From positions 15,720,001 through 15,784,000 of the forward strand of contig JAMPIT010000510.1 of the NCBI GenBank assembly GCA_026261815.1: a DNA stretch of 64,000 nucleotides. Reading direction: 5' to 3'. The stretch's first letter is position 1. Every line of letters begins with the position of its first letter. The DNA comes from Monarcha castaneiventris obscurior (lineage: Eukaryota; Chordata; Aves; Passeriformes; Monarchidae). Position numbers and translations under genes: made by a program. Positions 37,801 through 51,900 of this stretch are shown here, piece after piece. A model generated the notes under the pieces. That model was not told the DNA's origin and did no database searches. It worked only from the letters and a program-made list of their open reading frames with translations.

Positions 37801-40800
37801 CTTCTGGGAAAGATTCAGCATGTGCAATCCTCACTGAAGAGAGTGGGAAGTGATGAGCCTCTTAGAAGTGGGAATTAACATTTTGAGGGATTGTACCTTT
37901 GCTATTCAATAAAGGTATAAATTATTTTTACTGACTACTTTTGTGGATTTCCTTATTTTAATCCCAAAATGAAACCATCTGCTCCCAGATATCTTCCCGT
38001 TCTCACCAACAAATTATTAAATTACCTGGAAATCTGAAAAAAAGCTAATCAGTAGTTAGAAACGACATGTTTTTATGATATAGCAAATTCTGTTCTCAAT
38101 TGTATACACTCTTATAAGTAACAAAAGATAATGCATTAACACATGAAAGGTTTGATTTGTCCAGTTCAAATGTGGATTTCCGCAGCTCAAATAGGCATAT
38201 CCAAACCAGTTAAGCAAGTTCCTTTGGTGGACAGACATTAAACCAGTTTGTGAAGCTGAGCATGAGGTTTATCTTGTCTTAAAGCAGAAGCCTACATTTG
38301 TTGAAATGAACTTCATTTCAGTGATTAGACCTCCACTGATTGTGTTAGGAACTTAAATGTAACCCATAGAGATACCAATAATCGATTAAATCGATTGCAT
38401 TTAAATCATTGTCCTGCAAAAGCAGTGGGATCCCAGAGCTTTCTCTTCGTATTTTTGCATAGTAGAATGAATAAAGTAGTTCTGCAGTCCTGCAGAAAGA
38501 ATGTAGAGAGCAAAGATTTTCCTTCATTTTTTGTGATGTAAACTTGTCTCATTACATTACTGCTTTTATTCCCTCCCTCCTAAATGCTCAGTTATTAGTC
38601 TTCAGAACTAGAAAGGTCTTTTCAATTGTCTGTACAAATCAAGAAAAATGACACTGCTTTATGCAAGTCCTAGAATGAAATGGAAAATTCTAATTTTAGT
38701 AAAGAAATAAGAGAAACCTTACCTCATTTTCAGCCTTTATTTTGTTTAAACTATTTTTGTGTTAACTGTAGACCTCTATTTTATTTGGGAATAATGTTGA
38801 CGTCCTTAAATAGTTTGACAATGCAAATGTAGATAAGCTGGCTTGTCTTGTAGAATAATTTATCTGTCCTAAACACCACTTTTCAGATTTAAAAATTCAT
38901 ACACTTATGCAATTCATACTAGCCAGGTGAATTAGAGTCTAGCAGTATTAATACTCTTTCTTCTCAGGGCCAAGGAGAGCTCTAAGAAATTCTCTCCAGG
39001 AATACCTCTATTTAGATGACATAAACATGTATTCTGAGCACAACTGCTGTTTCTCTCTTAGTGATAAATCTACCTTTTTAAATGTAGGACCCTCCCTTCC
39101 CTACTACTGGGGTTCCTCTTATTCTAGAAAAAATTAGAAATAATTCAAAGCCTTCTTGTTGTTCATGAGTACACTGACTAACTCTCTTTAGTCACCTGGT
39201 TATGCTTCTATTGGCACAGTCCCACAATGACTAGATTCTAATTTATGGTCATGCCTATCCACTTTCTTTCCTCCTCTTTTTACATTTACATTTTGTTTTC
39301 TTAACTGTGTTCCATTTTCTCCATGAGGATGGCAGTTGTGTGGGGGGCTGTTTGTTGTGTGAGGGCTTTTTAATCTTAAGAAAAGGATTGTGTTTTTCTT
39401 GTTTTTCCAAATCTTATTTTAAAAATACTAAATAAATAGTAAAAGGTAAGCCTTTTTTTTCCAAGTAGTATTTTTCCCCATGCCTGCACCCCTCATTCAT
39501 TCACTTCACAATCATTCTTAGCTTTGCGGGTTGTTATTAATCATTGTGACTTTCTTGTTTTCAGAGCTGAAAATAACCCAGCAATGCTCACTCTCGCTGT
39601 CTGACTGCTAACTCAGTGACCTCTTATCATTTGTGAAGAGCTCTCATTCAGTGTTTGCCCTTCTCAGGTATAGGACTTTAGAATTAGGAGAGTGTTGTCT
39701 CAAGAGTTTGAAAATTCCAAGGCTGATTTAATATTAGCAGCATAAGGACCTTCAAACATTTCCTTTCAGTTTGAGGTGCCTCACAGTGCCACGATAGATA
39801 GATGGTAAAAACCCCGAACAAAATAAGCAAGTAAAAAACCCCAACACACAGGAAACAAACAACAAAAAAAAATTGTTTGGATTGTTCTGTCTGACTTGCA
39901 TGCACATGGTGGGACTACAGACATTTGCATATTTGTTAGAACTGTGGTCTGTAAAGATGTGGGGTATCTTTGTTCTCAGTTATCTTTACCTCAGGAAAGG
40001 TGGTTCTACTTTTTTCATGATGTGTTACTTTGGTTCCCACATTTTAATCTCTGGATCTTTTCCTAAACAGATCTTGAACACTGAATGTAACCTTCTATTT
40101 AACAGAAAGGCTCATCATGTTCTAGTATTACTAAAAAGACTATTTTTTAATTAAATTTGGCTGCTTCAAATCTTCTTTTTCATCACCAAGATTCCCCAGC
40201 AAGCAGGAAAAGGGAATCCCTTTTTAAAAAGTCGTTACTATTTTTATTTATTTTTGTTTTGTCTTAATAATACTGTCAGTATTAGAAACTATAAATATAT
40301 CTTCTGAGGAAAAAAAAATAGTTGCCTTCTGAATCTTGGCAAGGTTCTGCGGTCTCTGCTGTCACAACAGCACAATGACATCTGCCTATGCCACCCCTTC
40401 CCCAGTGAGACCTGTCAGGACACTTAATCACCTTTTTGCTTGTATTCCTTTAGTGAAGCAATGGGATTCTCAGTGTAAGTACAGCACTTTGTAGCATCTG
40501 AATATAGCTAGTTTCTAGGCATTTGCTTGCTTAGGACAAGAATCGTTAGGCCTAAATTTAAATTCTCCCTCTGCACGCCAGCTCTTACCTTGGATATGTT
40601 TTTATGTTATGCCCCCACTGAACTCTGCAGAAGAGTGAAGATGCTGTCTGGGAAAGGAATAGTGAGCAGCTGCCCAAATGGTTTCAGCTAAATAGAGAAG
40701 CTGATGAGTGGTTTTTGTCATATGCTATTTTGAAAATTACAATTTAGAGTAAATGAAAAGATAAATACAAGAAGTGTGACAGTGCTGCCAGGAATGTCAG

Positions 40801-41112
40801 TCCTGATGAGATGTGTCCCTAAGGTCTGTCAGTATTGTTATCAATCTCTGTGAAGTTCAGTAGCAGTAAAACTATAATTTACCATTTTCAAAAGAAATTT
40901 CTATCAACTTGGAAAAAACCCTATTCAGATGTTTGCCAGTTGCTAACATTAATTTTGTTTTAGTGATAGAGGTGTTAAGATCCTTCAGCCAAAACTTATA
41001 TAAAGCTTAATTTGTGAGGATGAACACTTCAAGAGTGGCCAGTTGAGATTTTTGATTTTCCCTGATTAGGAGCAGTATGGCTCTCTGCAAAGCACACAGG
41101 ATCTCATTGGAG
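31881..41112. other. Intergenic DNA, no recognisable gene
   Basis: About 9 kb of non-coding, AT-rich DNA. Open frames up to 122 codons (35826-36194, minus) have no recognisable domain and ordinary non-coding composition. Small local repeats are a 13-bp direct repeat TCTTAAAGAACAT (32150-32162 and 32174-32186) and a close pair of ATCGAT motifs (38381-38395). No transposon beyond the flanking CR1 relic is visible. Confidence 0.6.
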
Positions 41113-41389
41113 AGGGAAGGAAAGGGAGGGGAAGAAGGGAAGGGAAGGGAAGGGAAGGGAAGGGAAGGGAAGGGAAGGGAAGGGAAGGGAAGGGAAGGGA
41201 AGGGAAGGGAAGGGAAGGGAAGGGAAGGGAAGGGAAGGGAAGGGAAGGGAAGGGAAGGGACGGGAAGGGAAGGGAAGGGAAGGGAAGGGACGGGAAGGGA
41301 AGGGAAGGGAAGGGAAGGGAAGGGAAGGGAAGGGAAGGGAAGGGAAGGGAAGGGAAGGGAAGGGAAGGGAAGGGAAGGGAAGGGAAGGG
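41113..41389 (+). repeat. (AAGGG)n pentanucleotide microsatellite
   Basis: The plus strand carries an almost perfect AAGGG/GGGAA array. It has a degenerate start (41113-41133) and a regular core from 41134 to 41389, roughly 51 units. Only two substitutions interrupt the core, both A to C (41261 and 41291), exactly 30 bp apart. Because the unit is five bases long and lacks stops, it creates spurious open frames on both strands (up to 165 codons). These are not genes. The G-runs of three separated by AA meet the G-quadruplex pattern, and the whole tract is polypurine. Confidence 0.98.
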
Positions 41390-44300
41390 TTATGCTGTTC
41401 CTTCTGCCATTCTGATGCTGAGAGTGTGAGCACTTAATGTGCAGACTGTACAGGTGCTCTGCCAAAGAAAGGCTCAGCAGGTAAACATTTAAATATTTAG
41501 ACATAATTTAAACAATTGTGCTGGACAGAAGACATGGAAAATAAATTTTACAGTCAAAAAATATCTTTTTCTCTCACCAGAAACTGTTGCTCTGGAATTT
41601 GGTGTGCTTTAACACCTCCATAATGCTCCTAGGAGGAGCAGAATTTAATTGCAGCATGTTTTATATACAGATTGCCCACAGTAACAGTAAAAAATCCAGT
41701 TATCATCCCTTTCAATTCTCCATAAAGATTTCCTTAACCATGAAAATGTAAGAAGCTTGCCTCTTCCCCAAGCTGGCTGTAGCATTAATGATACACTCAA
41801 CTGAACTGTACTTTGAAAGTGCAAAACAGCTTTTTTTTTTTTAAGGAAGAAAAAAACAAAAGAAAAATAATAAAAAAAAAAAGGTAACTATCTTTCAACA
41901 ACTCATGAGCAGCAGAGGAAAATGTCATCTGGCTCAGTGTTTTCATGGGATGCCTGTGACCCCCAGAGGATGTCTGTAGCTGTTCTGTGAGCCATAGCAC
42001 ACTTTAGTTAGGAGTTCGATGATAAGCATATGCTACACTCTCTGAAATCTTCTGAAGGTTGTCAGTGTCCAAGATTCACAATTCCCTAGAACCGGAATAT
42101 TTCTGGAGACAGGAGAACATAGAGGTCATGCCTACATTTGTGCTGTGTAGCTTTGGAATTTGCCTACTATTTGACTGTCGGTATTACATGGATGATGATA
42201 CATAGTCCATTTCTGAAGTGGAAATTAAGGAAAAAAATTAACAGGAAGAACTATAAGGAATATCTTAAGCACTGGGATCTACGGATGAAAAGAGATGTAT
42301 GCGTAGGAACTGCTTGTGGAAGTGAGTCATCCTCTGAATCCCACATCTTAGCAAGACTTTTGGGGCATTTGACTGTCACACCAAGAAATCATACACATGC
42401 TTTTTGTTTTCCAAGAATTCTTTACAGATTTTGGAAAGCTTACAAAAGGAGATGTAGTTTTCTAAAGAAATAGCTACACGTGATATGAGAAACCACATGG
42501 ATTCCCTAAAATGTAAACAAACTGGATAACGCATTTGAAATAATCTGTGCACTGTATCAGAGAAAAGAACACCAAATCCTGACTGAGACCAACTATTAAC
42601 TTTCTGTACTTCCTGTGTGAGATATTGCTGAGACAGCATTAACCAGTGGAGTACTTTGAAGCTGTTAAAACACTTCATTTTTAACCTTCATCAATGTGGC
42701 TATCTCAAGCAATGCCTTTGATATATCCTAAGTTTTGAGAAAAGTCCTTCTCTAGCATAAATTCACACACAAAACTATAGATGAACTGAATGTTCACACC
42801 TAATTTTGCAGGCAACAAAAGGTCTGATAACGAAAAAAATAGCATCTTTAATTAAAGGAATACCACATGTTCTATGATAGGTAATCTGTGCCTCATTGTC
42901 AAAGGAAAATATAAAACTTATTTAAACATATCTAGCACACAACCACACAGAAGATAAAATTTTGTAAGAGGTCTTCTTCTTTTTCTCTCTCCTTTTCCAG
43001 TCCCTTCTGCTTCCCTCCTCTCTACCTGTAAAATTTAGTTTCAGCCAAACCAGGTCTATCTCAGATCTTTGTTTCCAGAATGTAGTTTGAGAATAATTTC
43101 TCATGATCCATCGTGAAAGTGAAACATGACACAATCCATCCAACTCCTGTTCACAGGAGTGACCTGCGTGGGTTCATCCCTCATGGAAGAAAGACCCTGA
43201 TTCTGTCTGGTCCATCAGCATGGGTTATTATTGAAATAGTCACTGTCTGTATGGATTTCCCCATTAATGCATCTTGTTATAGAGTGTGCAAACTGATAAA
43301 ATTTCTACAAAGGATTCTGCATTCCTACCCCTCAGGATGCTCAGGCTTGTAATGAAAATAGTGGGAGAAAGCCATATGGCTCCTCCATGAACTAATATTC
43401 TGTCTAGGCATTCCCTTAAGGCTGGCTTTAGGTTTAAGCTGACATTCAACACTTAAGAAGAGGAGCATGCTTCCCTCAGATGATGGGGCCTTCACATTAA
43501 ATTAAGGTCTAACCCAAGCTCTGCTCCACTGAGATCCTAAAAATTTGTCTTCCACACTGCGAGGATAGATAGAAACAAAGATGACTTAGAAAAGTTTATT
43601 TAGTCTGTGAAGAGAAGACTATAGGAGCCATTTTCAAATATATAGCAGGCTATCACCAAAAATAAAGGAGTAAATAATTTTCCCTATCCAATGGGAGAAC
43701 AGCTAATGGGCCTATATTGCAGCTGTGGAGAAATAGATATAAAGGGAAAAAATCTAATTGCTAGCTTGTGGAAGCACAAAAATAGATTACTAAAGGAGAA
43801 AGGAGTTCCTATCATGGTTTTAAAAGTACAGTAGATACATTTATGTCAGAAATGACACAGGCATGTTCCTTGGGACTGGGACTGCAACGTCTTTCAGCAT
43901 GTCTTCCAGATCAGCTGTCTACAAGGCTACAAATAACTAAAAAGAAGCAATAAATAGTCTTGAAAATAAGTTCCTTTACCACATTTCACACCTGAATCAC
44001 TCAAAGACAATGGAATGTTTTTAAAGACAGTGAAATTTTTTTTCTTAGTGAGGTGTGCATAGAAAGTTCCCACAGCACCTAATTCAGTCTTTCTTATGTC
44101 CAATGTGTAAACAATGTTCCTGTGAATTTAAAATGAGAAAGTAATCATTTAGACCAAATTCTCTGCTTGTACAAATTGGCCTGGCTCCAGTTACACTCGC
44201 GGACTCATGCTGGGTTTTATTTACCGTACCAGGGTCTGGCTGTTTGACTCAGAGTCTCCCCTTGACTTCCCTGGCCTTTGCATCAAGTCCTTGAGCAAGA

Positions 44301-47300
44301 CTGACTCTTAACTCATAACATGCCAGATCCACACAGACAAGTCAAAGCGCTTCAAGATGGTTTGAACTGTGGGAGCATTCATGGCTGTGTCTAATTAAGC
44401 AAATACAGGGAGCCAGAAAAAAATGGGCAAGAGCAGTTAAATCCAGGAAGAGGTCAACCCCGTTGGTAATTAGCAGGACAATGGATCAAAGAACTCTACT
44501 TAGCACAGGAAATATTGAGCACCTCGTCTTTATAGCTGAATCTGATAAAACTTGGGTTATACATTTTCTACTAAATGAACCGGAGGCAGCTACAAACAGG
44601 AGGCTATTGTTTAACCTCTGTGGGAATTTCAGTTGGGTTATTGCATGCTTGATGGGCTACAGAAGAGCAGCCCTTATGCCACATACTGATGTAGGTCTAA
44701 TGATCTCTTATCTTCACATCCATGGTGGTTACTCCAAAAGCAAAGAAAATTAAAGCCTTTCAAATAGCTTTTCCTCTAAAAACTCCTGCCTCTGTTTTTT
44801 TTTGTGTGTTTAGTGGATTTTTTGTGTTGTCGTTCTCTTCATCTTACAAATAAATATACCCAGTTCTTTATTTTAACTGGTTTCTTTTTCCAAAGGAGTA
44901 ATTCACTGGTTTTATATTGCATCCTTCAAAAACTTAATCAGAAAACTCTGTTATACAGAAAAGGTCAGAAGTAAAAGTGAAAAGAGGAAAGATCTTCAGA
45001 ACCATTGTTACATTAATCCCTAAAAATTATCTTTTAGCAAATACTGCACTACTCCAGGCTTGTCCCTACTGACACTGCAATTTCAGTTCTTTCCAACAGC
45101 TTAATTAAAACAATAACACACATGTTGTACCTGCTGGAGTCAGTCTGAACTGTGTTACCCTTTGAATTTATGCACTGAAGTAATAAAGAGAGAACAAAAT
45201 GACAACCAAACATCCAGTCCTCAAAAAAGAAATAATCCATTTCTTTGTGGATGGCTCCAACATTATGTATTCCTCACTGCTGACTGCAGATAAAAAAGTC
45301 TGCTTTTTTGATTTCTCTCTGGAGGTGCTGCTAGGTTAGTCTTAAATGGTGGTGGAACATAAACTCTCCACACACGTTTCAAAGGACAAGGATAATTCTT
45401 TCCTGGGTAAGTGCAAATGCCTAGCATTATGCTCTTCCTCTGACCTTTTCTGAGATGAGACTATTTCTGTCCCTAGAATATAAAGGATAACGTTTTCTTT
45501 TTCTTTGCAGACATAAACAGCCTTTCATTATTGTCTCCCATGTGTTCGTGGGATCAGAAGCCATCTGAAGGGGATCAGTCACGTTCCAGTCACATTCAGA
45601 ACAGAAATTGCTTCCATCAGTATCAAATTCACTATAGAAAATCTGATTTTCTTTTGCTACTCCCACCTCCTTATAGGACATGTGTCACCCCTGAAAGCTG
45701 CCTTCCTGCGTTTATGGTATACTGTGTTCTGGACACTTAAAAAGGTTAGAGAAAGCCAATCTCATTCTTGGATAATTTCATGGAGTGTTTCCATTGCCTC
45801 AAAAGAAGTTGGACCTGCCTTAGCAGAGTCAGGGCAAAGGTAATGCTGCAGCAGTGCTCTGACCATATGTGACATATTCACAAGCCCTTGGACTGCCCTT
45901 AAGTTCTGATTTTTCACTGTGAAATAACAACTTCCATTATTTCATGGGCATTAAAGTGGAGTGGTGCACAGGTTCTAGTCAACAATTACAAAAAAGGGAA
46001 GGGAGAAAAGGAAGGATCACAAAAGTCAATTACCAGCAAAAGCCTCCATGGCAACTAAACTTACTACTTCTTTTCTTTTTAAGCCTCCTTGTACATGCCA
46101 TAAGCACAAAGCATCCAGGCCTCCCTACAGTTCATTGGTGCCAAGTGGATTAGGCTGGCAGATACTGTGCTGGTTTAATCCCCTTTAATGCCTTGCACCC
46201 TCAGTCTGATGAGCAGCCAGACCCTTTTGCTCCGGCTCCACACTGAGCTCATCAGCAATAATGGCTTATCATTACCATCAGCAATAGGAAACTGCTTTTC
46301 CCTGTGCTCCAGGACTTCCTGCCCCTTAAAACAGCTGAAGAAAAATACAAGCTTTTGCTGAAGTTTTCTTCCTTCTTACAGCTGCAAGTTGCCTAGGGAA
46401 GGGCAGTAGCATTTATGCACATTGCCCCTGAAAAGTGTAAATGAAAACTTGGCAGTAAAAGGCCAATTCCTGGCAAGCCCATGAAGAATACTTTTCACAC
46501 CACAGAGAGATGGCATTCATTCACATCTGAAGTGTATCCGACCGGAATACAACACCAAGTAGTGTTTCACAGGCTTTTCTATAGTCAGGGTAGAATGGGC
46601 TAGATCATACTTGTGTTCTTGGAAGTACCAGGAGAGGAAGGGTATACTCAGGCTAGGGAGGGTGGGGGCCCTTGGGCTCATCCACAGAGCATGACCTGGC
46701 CATACATTGCAAAAGACACTTTAATGGGACTTTTTATTCCTATTACCGAGACAGAAGCAGAAATGGAAGATCATGGGAAGGACAGAAGAAATACTGGAAA
46801 ATCTGGACACCCATCCTCAGCCCAGAGAGGCAGAGAGTGCAGAAGTGTAACACTAAGCCTGTTCTGGGGAAAGGGACAAACTCAGACAGCTGGACTCCTG
46901 CAAGCCAACATTTCTAAAGCAGTTCGATGTATAATTTGTCTGCTCTTCTGTGTGCCTTGGTATGTATTGGCGTGTTGGAGGGAAACATTCATTGCAACAT
47001 GTGGTAACCACCCTCATTTCTGCTAGCTGCCCAGTCTTCCATGCTCAGCTAACTCTGTGTTTTGGTATAAGCACTGATGCCCCAAGAGAACACTTCATAC
47101 TCCATAGATGGCAGCAACTGTAAAATAATTTCCACGTACAAAGCAGCAGGACCCCCTTGTGCCAAGCTCTGTCTCATAGCACTTCTCTGAGGGAGCTCAG
47201 CCTATGGTTGTTCTCCCACTGTTATTACCAGCTGTGGAAGGAAAGGCATGAAAGTAAAAATGCAAAACAGACAGAGGTATCCAAGTGAAACCTGGCTGTA

Positions 47301-48915
47301 TAGAATAGTAATGTGATGATTTTGGCTTATTGCTTTAAGTTCTCCTATTATTAACGTTTAGCGAAGCTGTCTAACAAGATCCATACAAAAAAACTATGGA
47401 TAACTTAAAAAAAGCCCTATGGATGGCTCAGAAGACAAAAAGAAATATTTGTACATTCCATGAAAAGGACTGACTTAAACGGATGAACCGTTCCTCAAGT
47501 AATTTTAAGACATTTGAGTGTCTTAATTCTTTTGTCCTTATTTTTCATTGTCACTTGTCTAATGTCAACCTTTTCACAGGCGGCTATGAAAAGGAAGTTT
47601 ACTAAAGTCCCATTATGCCATGAAAGTATCTTTCTTTGAGGTTTTTTTGTCAGAAATCATTTGATATTAATTATAAAAGGAAATCAATAGATTTTTTTAT
47701 TAACATAAGAGGGATGAGAACCTCTCCAATATGTGTAAAATTTAGCAAGTCTAAGTCCTGTATGCTTTTGCAACATTAGCTTTACGACTCTGATGGAGAG
47801 AGTTTGAGCACCATGTTTTTAGCAGCATTGGCATGAGAGGGATATCGAGCAGAGGAATATAAGGACTGGCTTTTGTACTTGCTTTAAAAGTCACTTGCTG
47901 TTTTTAAAAATCCTCAAAATGACCTTGAGAGCAAGAATAACACTCATGCCTAACATTCACCTGCTGGATATTTCTGTACTGCTGGCAGTGAGTTACATCC
48001 CAGGGAATTCTTTTCTATCAGAAATATTACCATGTGGTTTATATATCCCATAAACTCTTTGTTACATTATTTATTGATGAAGTTAAATATAACCGAAGAG
48101 ATATTTCTTGCCTTTATTTTTTGTACATTACATCTCCAAAACTGGTATGAAGTGGCAGAAATATCACAGCATAACAATGTAGTGAATCAGTTGTATTATT
48201 TTACAGTGTGCAGCAGAAGAGAAGAAAGCTTCCCTGTTATAGTTCATGGATTTTTTTTTTCTGTTTTACATGATAAAGAGTCCAGATAAATACGAGAGGT
48301 AAATCAATGACAAAAAAATGTATGCCGGTAACAAGGTTTCTGGATGTCCAAGGGCTGCCAGCTTTTCCTGGGTGATCCATGCTCATGTGTGCTGTACTTG
48401 GCTGACAGCACTAATCTCAGCTGCTGCTGAAAGCTGTATGGAAGAAGAAGCCTGGCAGAGTACAAGAGGGAGGCAATGGAAACCAGGCTCTTTCAAAGAG
48501 AGAAAATACTAGAAGTGCCATGCTGGGCTTTGGGTGGGTCAATTCAGCAGCTGTCCTGCATGGCAGCTGGGTTCATGCCAGAGCATTTTGTGTGGCCTTG
48601 TGCCTTCACTGACTGTAGGAAGCCATAGTAAACTTGGCTTCACATGAGCTGACAAGGTGACAGCTGACAGTGGAAATTATGCTGGTAACAGAAGAGCCCC
48701 ATTGAGTTACTGGGCTGTTGTCATTAAGACATCATTTTCTTAGTTCTACAGGCTTCCCAGCATCTAGTTTCAGTAGTTCCACAAATATTTGGGGTTAGGA
48801 GTCAGTTCAACCAACTGTTGCTTTTAAGAAATCAGTTGTCTAGGCTAAAGCATGCTTACGTTTCCTTTTAAACCACTAGTTATACTGATTATAAAGTACA
48901 GGGTAGAGAGTACAT

Positions 48916-48940
48916 CTGGTTTGGTTTGGTTTAGTTTGGC
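48916..48940 (+). repeat. Short (TTTGG)n tract
   Basis: Four to five imperfect copies of TTTGG/GGTTT with one G-to-A change. Simple repeat. Confidence 0.7.
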
Positions 48941-51900
48941 TTTTAAGAAAAAAATGAATTAATCTCAAGAGGAACTTCTCTATTTACTCGATGAAAAGCC
49001 AAGGAGAACATATAAATTCACCCTGGAGTAGTGACTGCTCAGCTGAATCTCTGCCCAGGCTGCACTGATGATAATGTCTATGTCTCCTGTACCTAGGAGA
49101 GGAGTGTGGAAACATTAACCTCTGCAGACACTTAACATATCCTATTCCAGATTCCTATTCCATATCCTATGACAGAGGCTGTCACTTTCAAATGGCCAAA
49201 GTCATGTACGTGGATCCCATCTCAGACACTTGTATTGCTCTAATGAAAACATATGAAGAAAAATACCTAGTTTCTATCTCCTCATGCGAGTTCATTGACT
49301 TGAGAGAGGTTACTCTGATTCACTCAAGTGGAACCCATGAATTATTAAGTTGTGCTGTCACTACATGTTTGGGAGTGAGGGACGCTTGTCTGGTCACAGG
49401 ACGGTGTCCTTACTTCTCAGAATGAGAAACGGCAAGGCCAGTCAAGTTCCCCTAGCCTCTAATAAATTTCCCTCACGGAGACTCAGTGTCTTCTATAACA
49501 TGGCCTAAGTAAACATCCAGCAGAAAAGAAATCCTATTAACTTCAAACAACTGTGGCTGAGATTCCCAGTTTGTGTGTATGACCTGTGGCAAGCTAAAGT
49601 GTTTGTTGCCTCAGCAACTCAGATAAATTTCTAAGAGAGGACTGAAGGAGTATGTCTGTCTGAAGGGCAAATTATCTTACATCAGCTTTACTTTTCCGGA
49701 TGAAAAATTCCTGACCCACAGGACCTTTGGCCATAAAACAACAAGAAGGACATTAAACATGAAATGGATTTCTTTCTGTCTTTATTGAAACGTGATGGCT
49801 TTGTTAATAAATCTCTCCTTTGAATGGGAGCTACGACAAGATGTGTGGTCTGTAATTATCATGATTAGCCAGTTTCCAATCTTCCACAAAGCCCAGGGTT
49901 TATCCGTGGGGGCATTTTTACTGATATTTCTGTGAATAGTTTGAAGGAAAAACTCAGCAGTGTAGGGTATGGCTGTAACTACATTATTTTCAGTTCTGTC
50001 TCTGGGCATTTGACTCTCAGCCTCTGCAATATAATTCCCAACACTTTCCTCAACTCAGAGGTGAAATAAAATTGTGTTATGTCTTCTTTGCAAATCACAC
50101 ACTTCTCTGCTTCATGGTTTGTTTCCTATGAAAATCTCTACTATTGTAGGAGAAGATATGTTCTTACTGGAATAAAAGTTATCATTTGAAGTCAATGCAA
50201 ACTCCCTAAAATTGCTAAGAGCTAAAATAAATGTGTATTTTATGTCTCTAAACTGGTTTAGGATGTTTGGCAAAATTGGATTTTCTTTAGCATTTTGTGG
50301 ATTGTATTAATGTGTTTCCATACATTTATGGGTTCCCAAAGATCTGAGCAGTCAGATCATGTGAATGAGACACAGAGCTCCTTCTTGCGGAGGAGTAGGC
50401 AAGCATGGCTGTGGGTCAGAAAACACAGGGCACATTTCTTCATTCGAATAGCTGGAGCAGCAAATAAAATAGGTCAGTTAGAGAGTTGCTGTGAAACAAG
50501 ATGTGAGCAGAGGAAGGCACAGATCTCTCACAAAGGCCTTCCAGTCAGATTCATTCTGCACATGTGGCCACCCTTGGGGGCTGTGGCTGGGCACTGTGTT
50601 TGAAGCGCAGGAGGCCCTTAACTGTTGGGATCCTTTGGACACGGGGCTAAGCAATGCCTCAGAGCTGCTGGCTCCAGGACAGCAGGGAACAGCCATTCCC
50701 CTTCTCCATGCTCACCGTGTCGGGCAGGGCTGTGGGTAAGCCAGGTGACTGCCACAGAGCTGCTGCTGCAGCCTGGGGCACCAGGCAGCCCGGGGGCTTT
50801 CAGCTAGTGCACAAACAGAAGGGATGGCCAGGCTGTGGGGGAGGTGGAAACGGGAATTAATTGTGAATCTTGAGCTCAGTGTGCATGCATGAATGCTCAG
50901 ACCTGAATGACTTCCACAACTGCACTTCAGAACTTGTCAAGTGAGAAAGGGAAGACTTTTCCTCCCCATTTTTCAATATACTTTAATGTTTTTATTATCA
51001 TCTGACAACTCAGTTACAGTTTGCCATTGAAAAGCTTTGCATTGCGTTCATTAGAGAGAGCTGGCACCTAAATGTAATAATTATCCTTATTCAGTAAAAT
51101 ACCTACATTCCACAGAATCACAGACAAGTCACAAACAAAACCTATCAGTAGTTTTAATCACATAATTCATGTATCTGGGCTTTACAGATAAATCTCCTGA
51201 AAAAATTCTTCTGTAAGGAAAGAGCATGTTTAAAGTGGAGAGAATAAATGAGAAGACATATGTTGAAGCAGGCACTCTCATTAAGTTCTTTATTGACACA
51301 TTTTTGCACGATTTTTCCTCAAATAAAATATTTCAGAAAGTGTTTCATAAAAGGAAGTGTCTCAGGGAAAAAAGGATAGTTAAAAAATGTTTCTTTTCCA
51401 GCACCCACAGAGAAAGCAAGAAAAATCTCTCTGGCTCCAGAAATCTATTTGCACATTTTTTCCTTTGTCCATCCAAGTGCTACTTTTGGTAAAATTTTGT
51501 ATTTGTTTATGACTTCACACAGAAACAGAGGTGAGGAAGGTGGCAAGCACTCTTGATTAAGTCTATTTCAGACACTTTATGTAAAGATTAAATTTCAGAG
51601 AAATGGGTTTTCTGCTCCCCAAACAGATATTTATTAGGATATGTTTTGAACAGAGCTCTCTGAACTGTGTTAAATACCTATTATTTGAAAAAAAAAAGAG
51701 AAAAGAAGCTCCTAACTACATAACTACATCCCACTGAGCTATGGGATGTGGGATGGTATATGGGAACATGCTTGTAGGGACAGCAGTAAGGAACTGTATA
51801 TAAAAGGTGCTAACTATGTGTCTTACATATTGGCTGGTCATTACTGGTGGAACTTGAGGAAACTAAATGTAATACTTTTACATAAAAGGTAAAAAACTCC

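Noticed and set aside
41007..41504. Open frames of 109-165 codons on both strands with Pro-Phe-Ser-Leu or Gly-Lys-Glu repeats
   Set aside because: They are pure translations of the AAGGG microsatellite; a five-base unit without stops stays open in all frames.
42138..42473. 111-codon plus-strand frame, with similar ones at 46613-47026 and 35826-36194
   Set aside because: No recognisable domain, no promoter or splice context, and length within what chance gives in 44 kb.
50560..50860. GC-richer islet with short overlapping frames, considered as an exon or CpG island
   Set aside because: CpG is not notably enriched, frames are short on both strands, and no splice-flanked coding segment can be recognised.
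51108..51130. CACAGAATCACAGA, like the complement of the CR1 terminal octamer repeat
   Set aside because: The adjoining sequence shows no CR1 body, so the short match is not enough.
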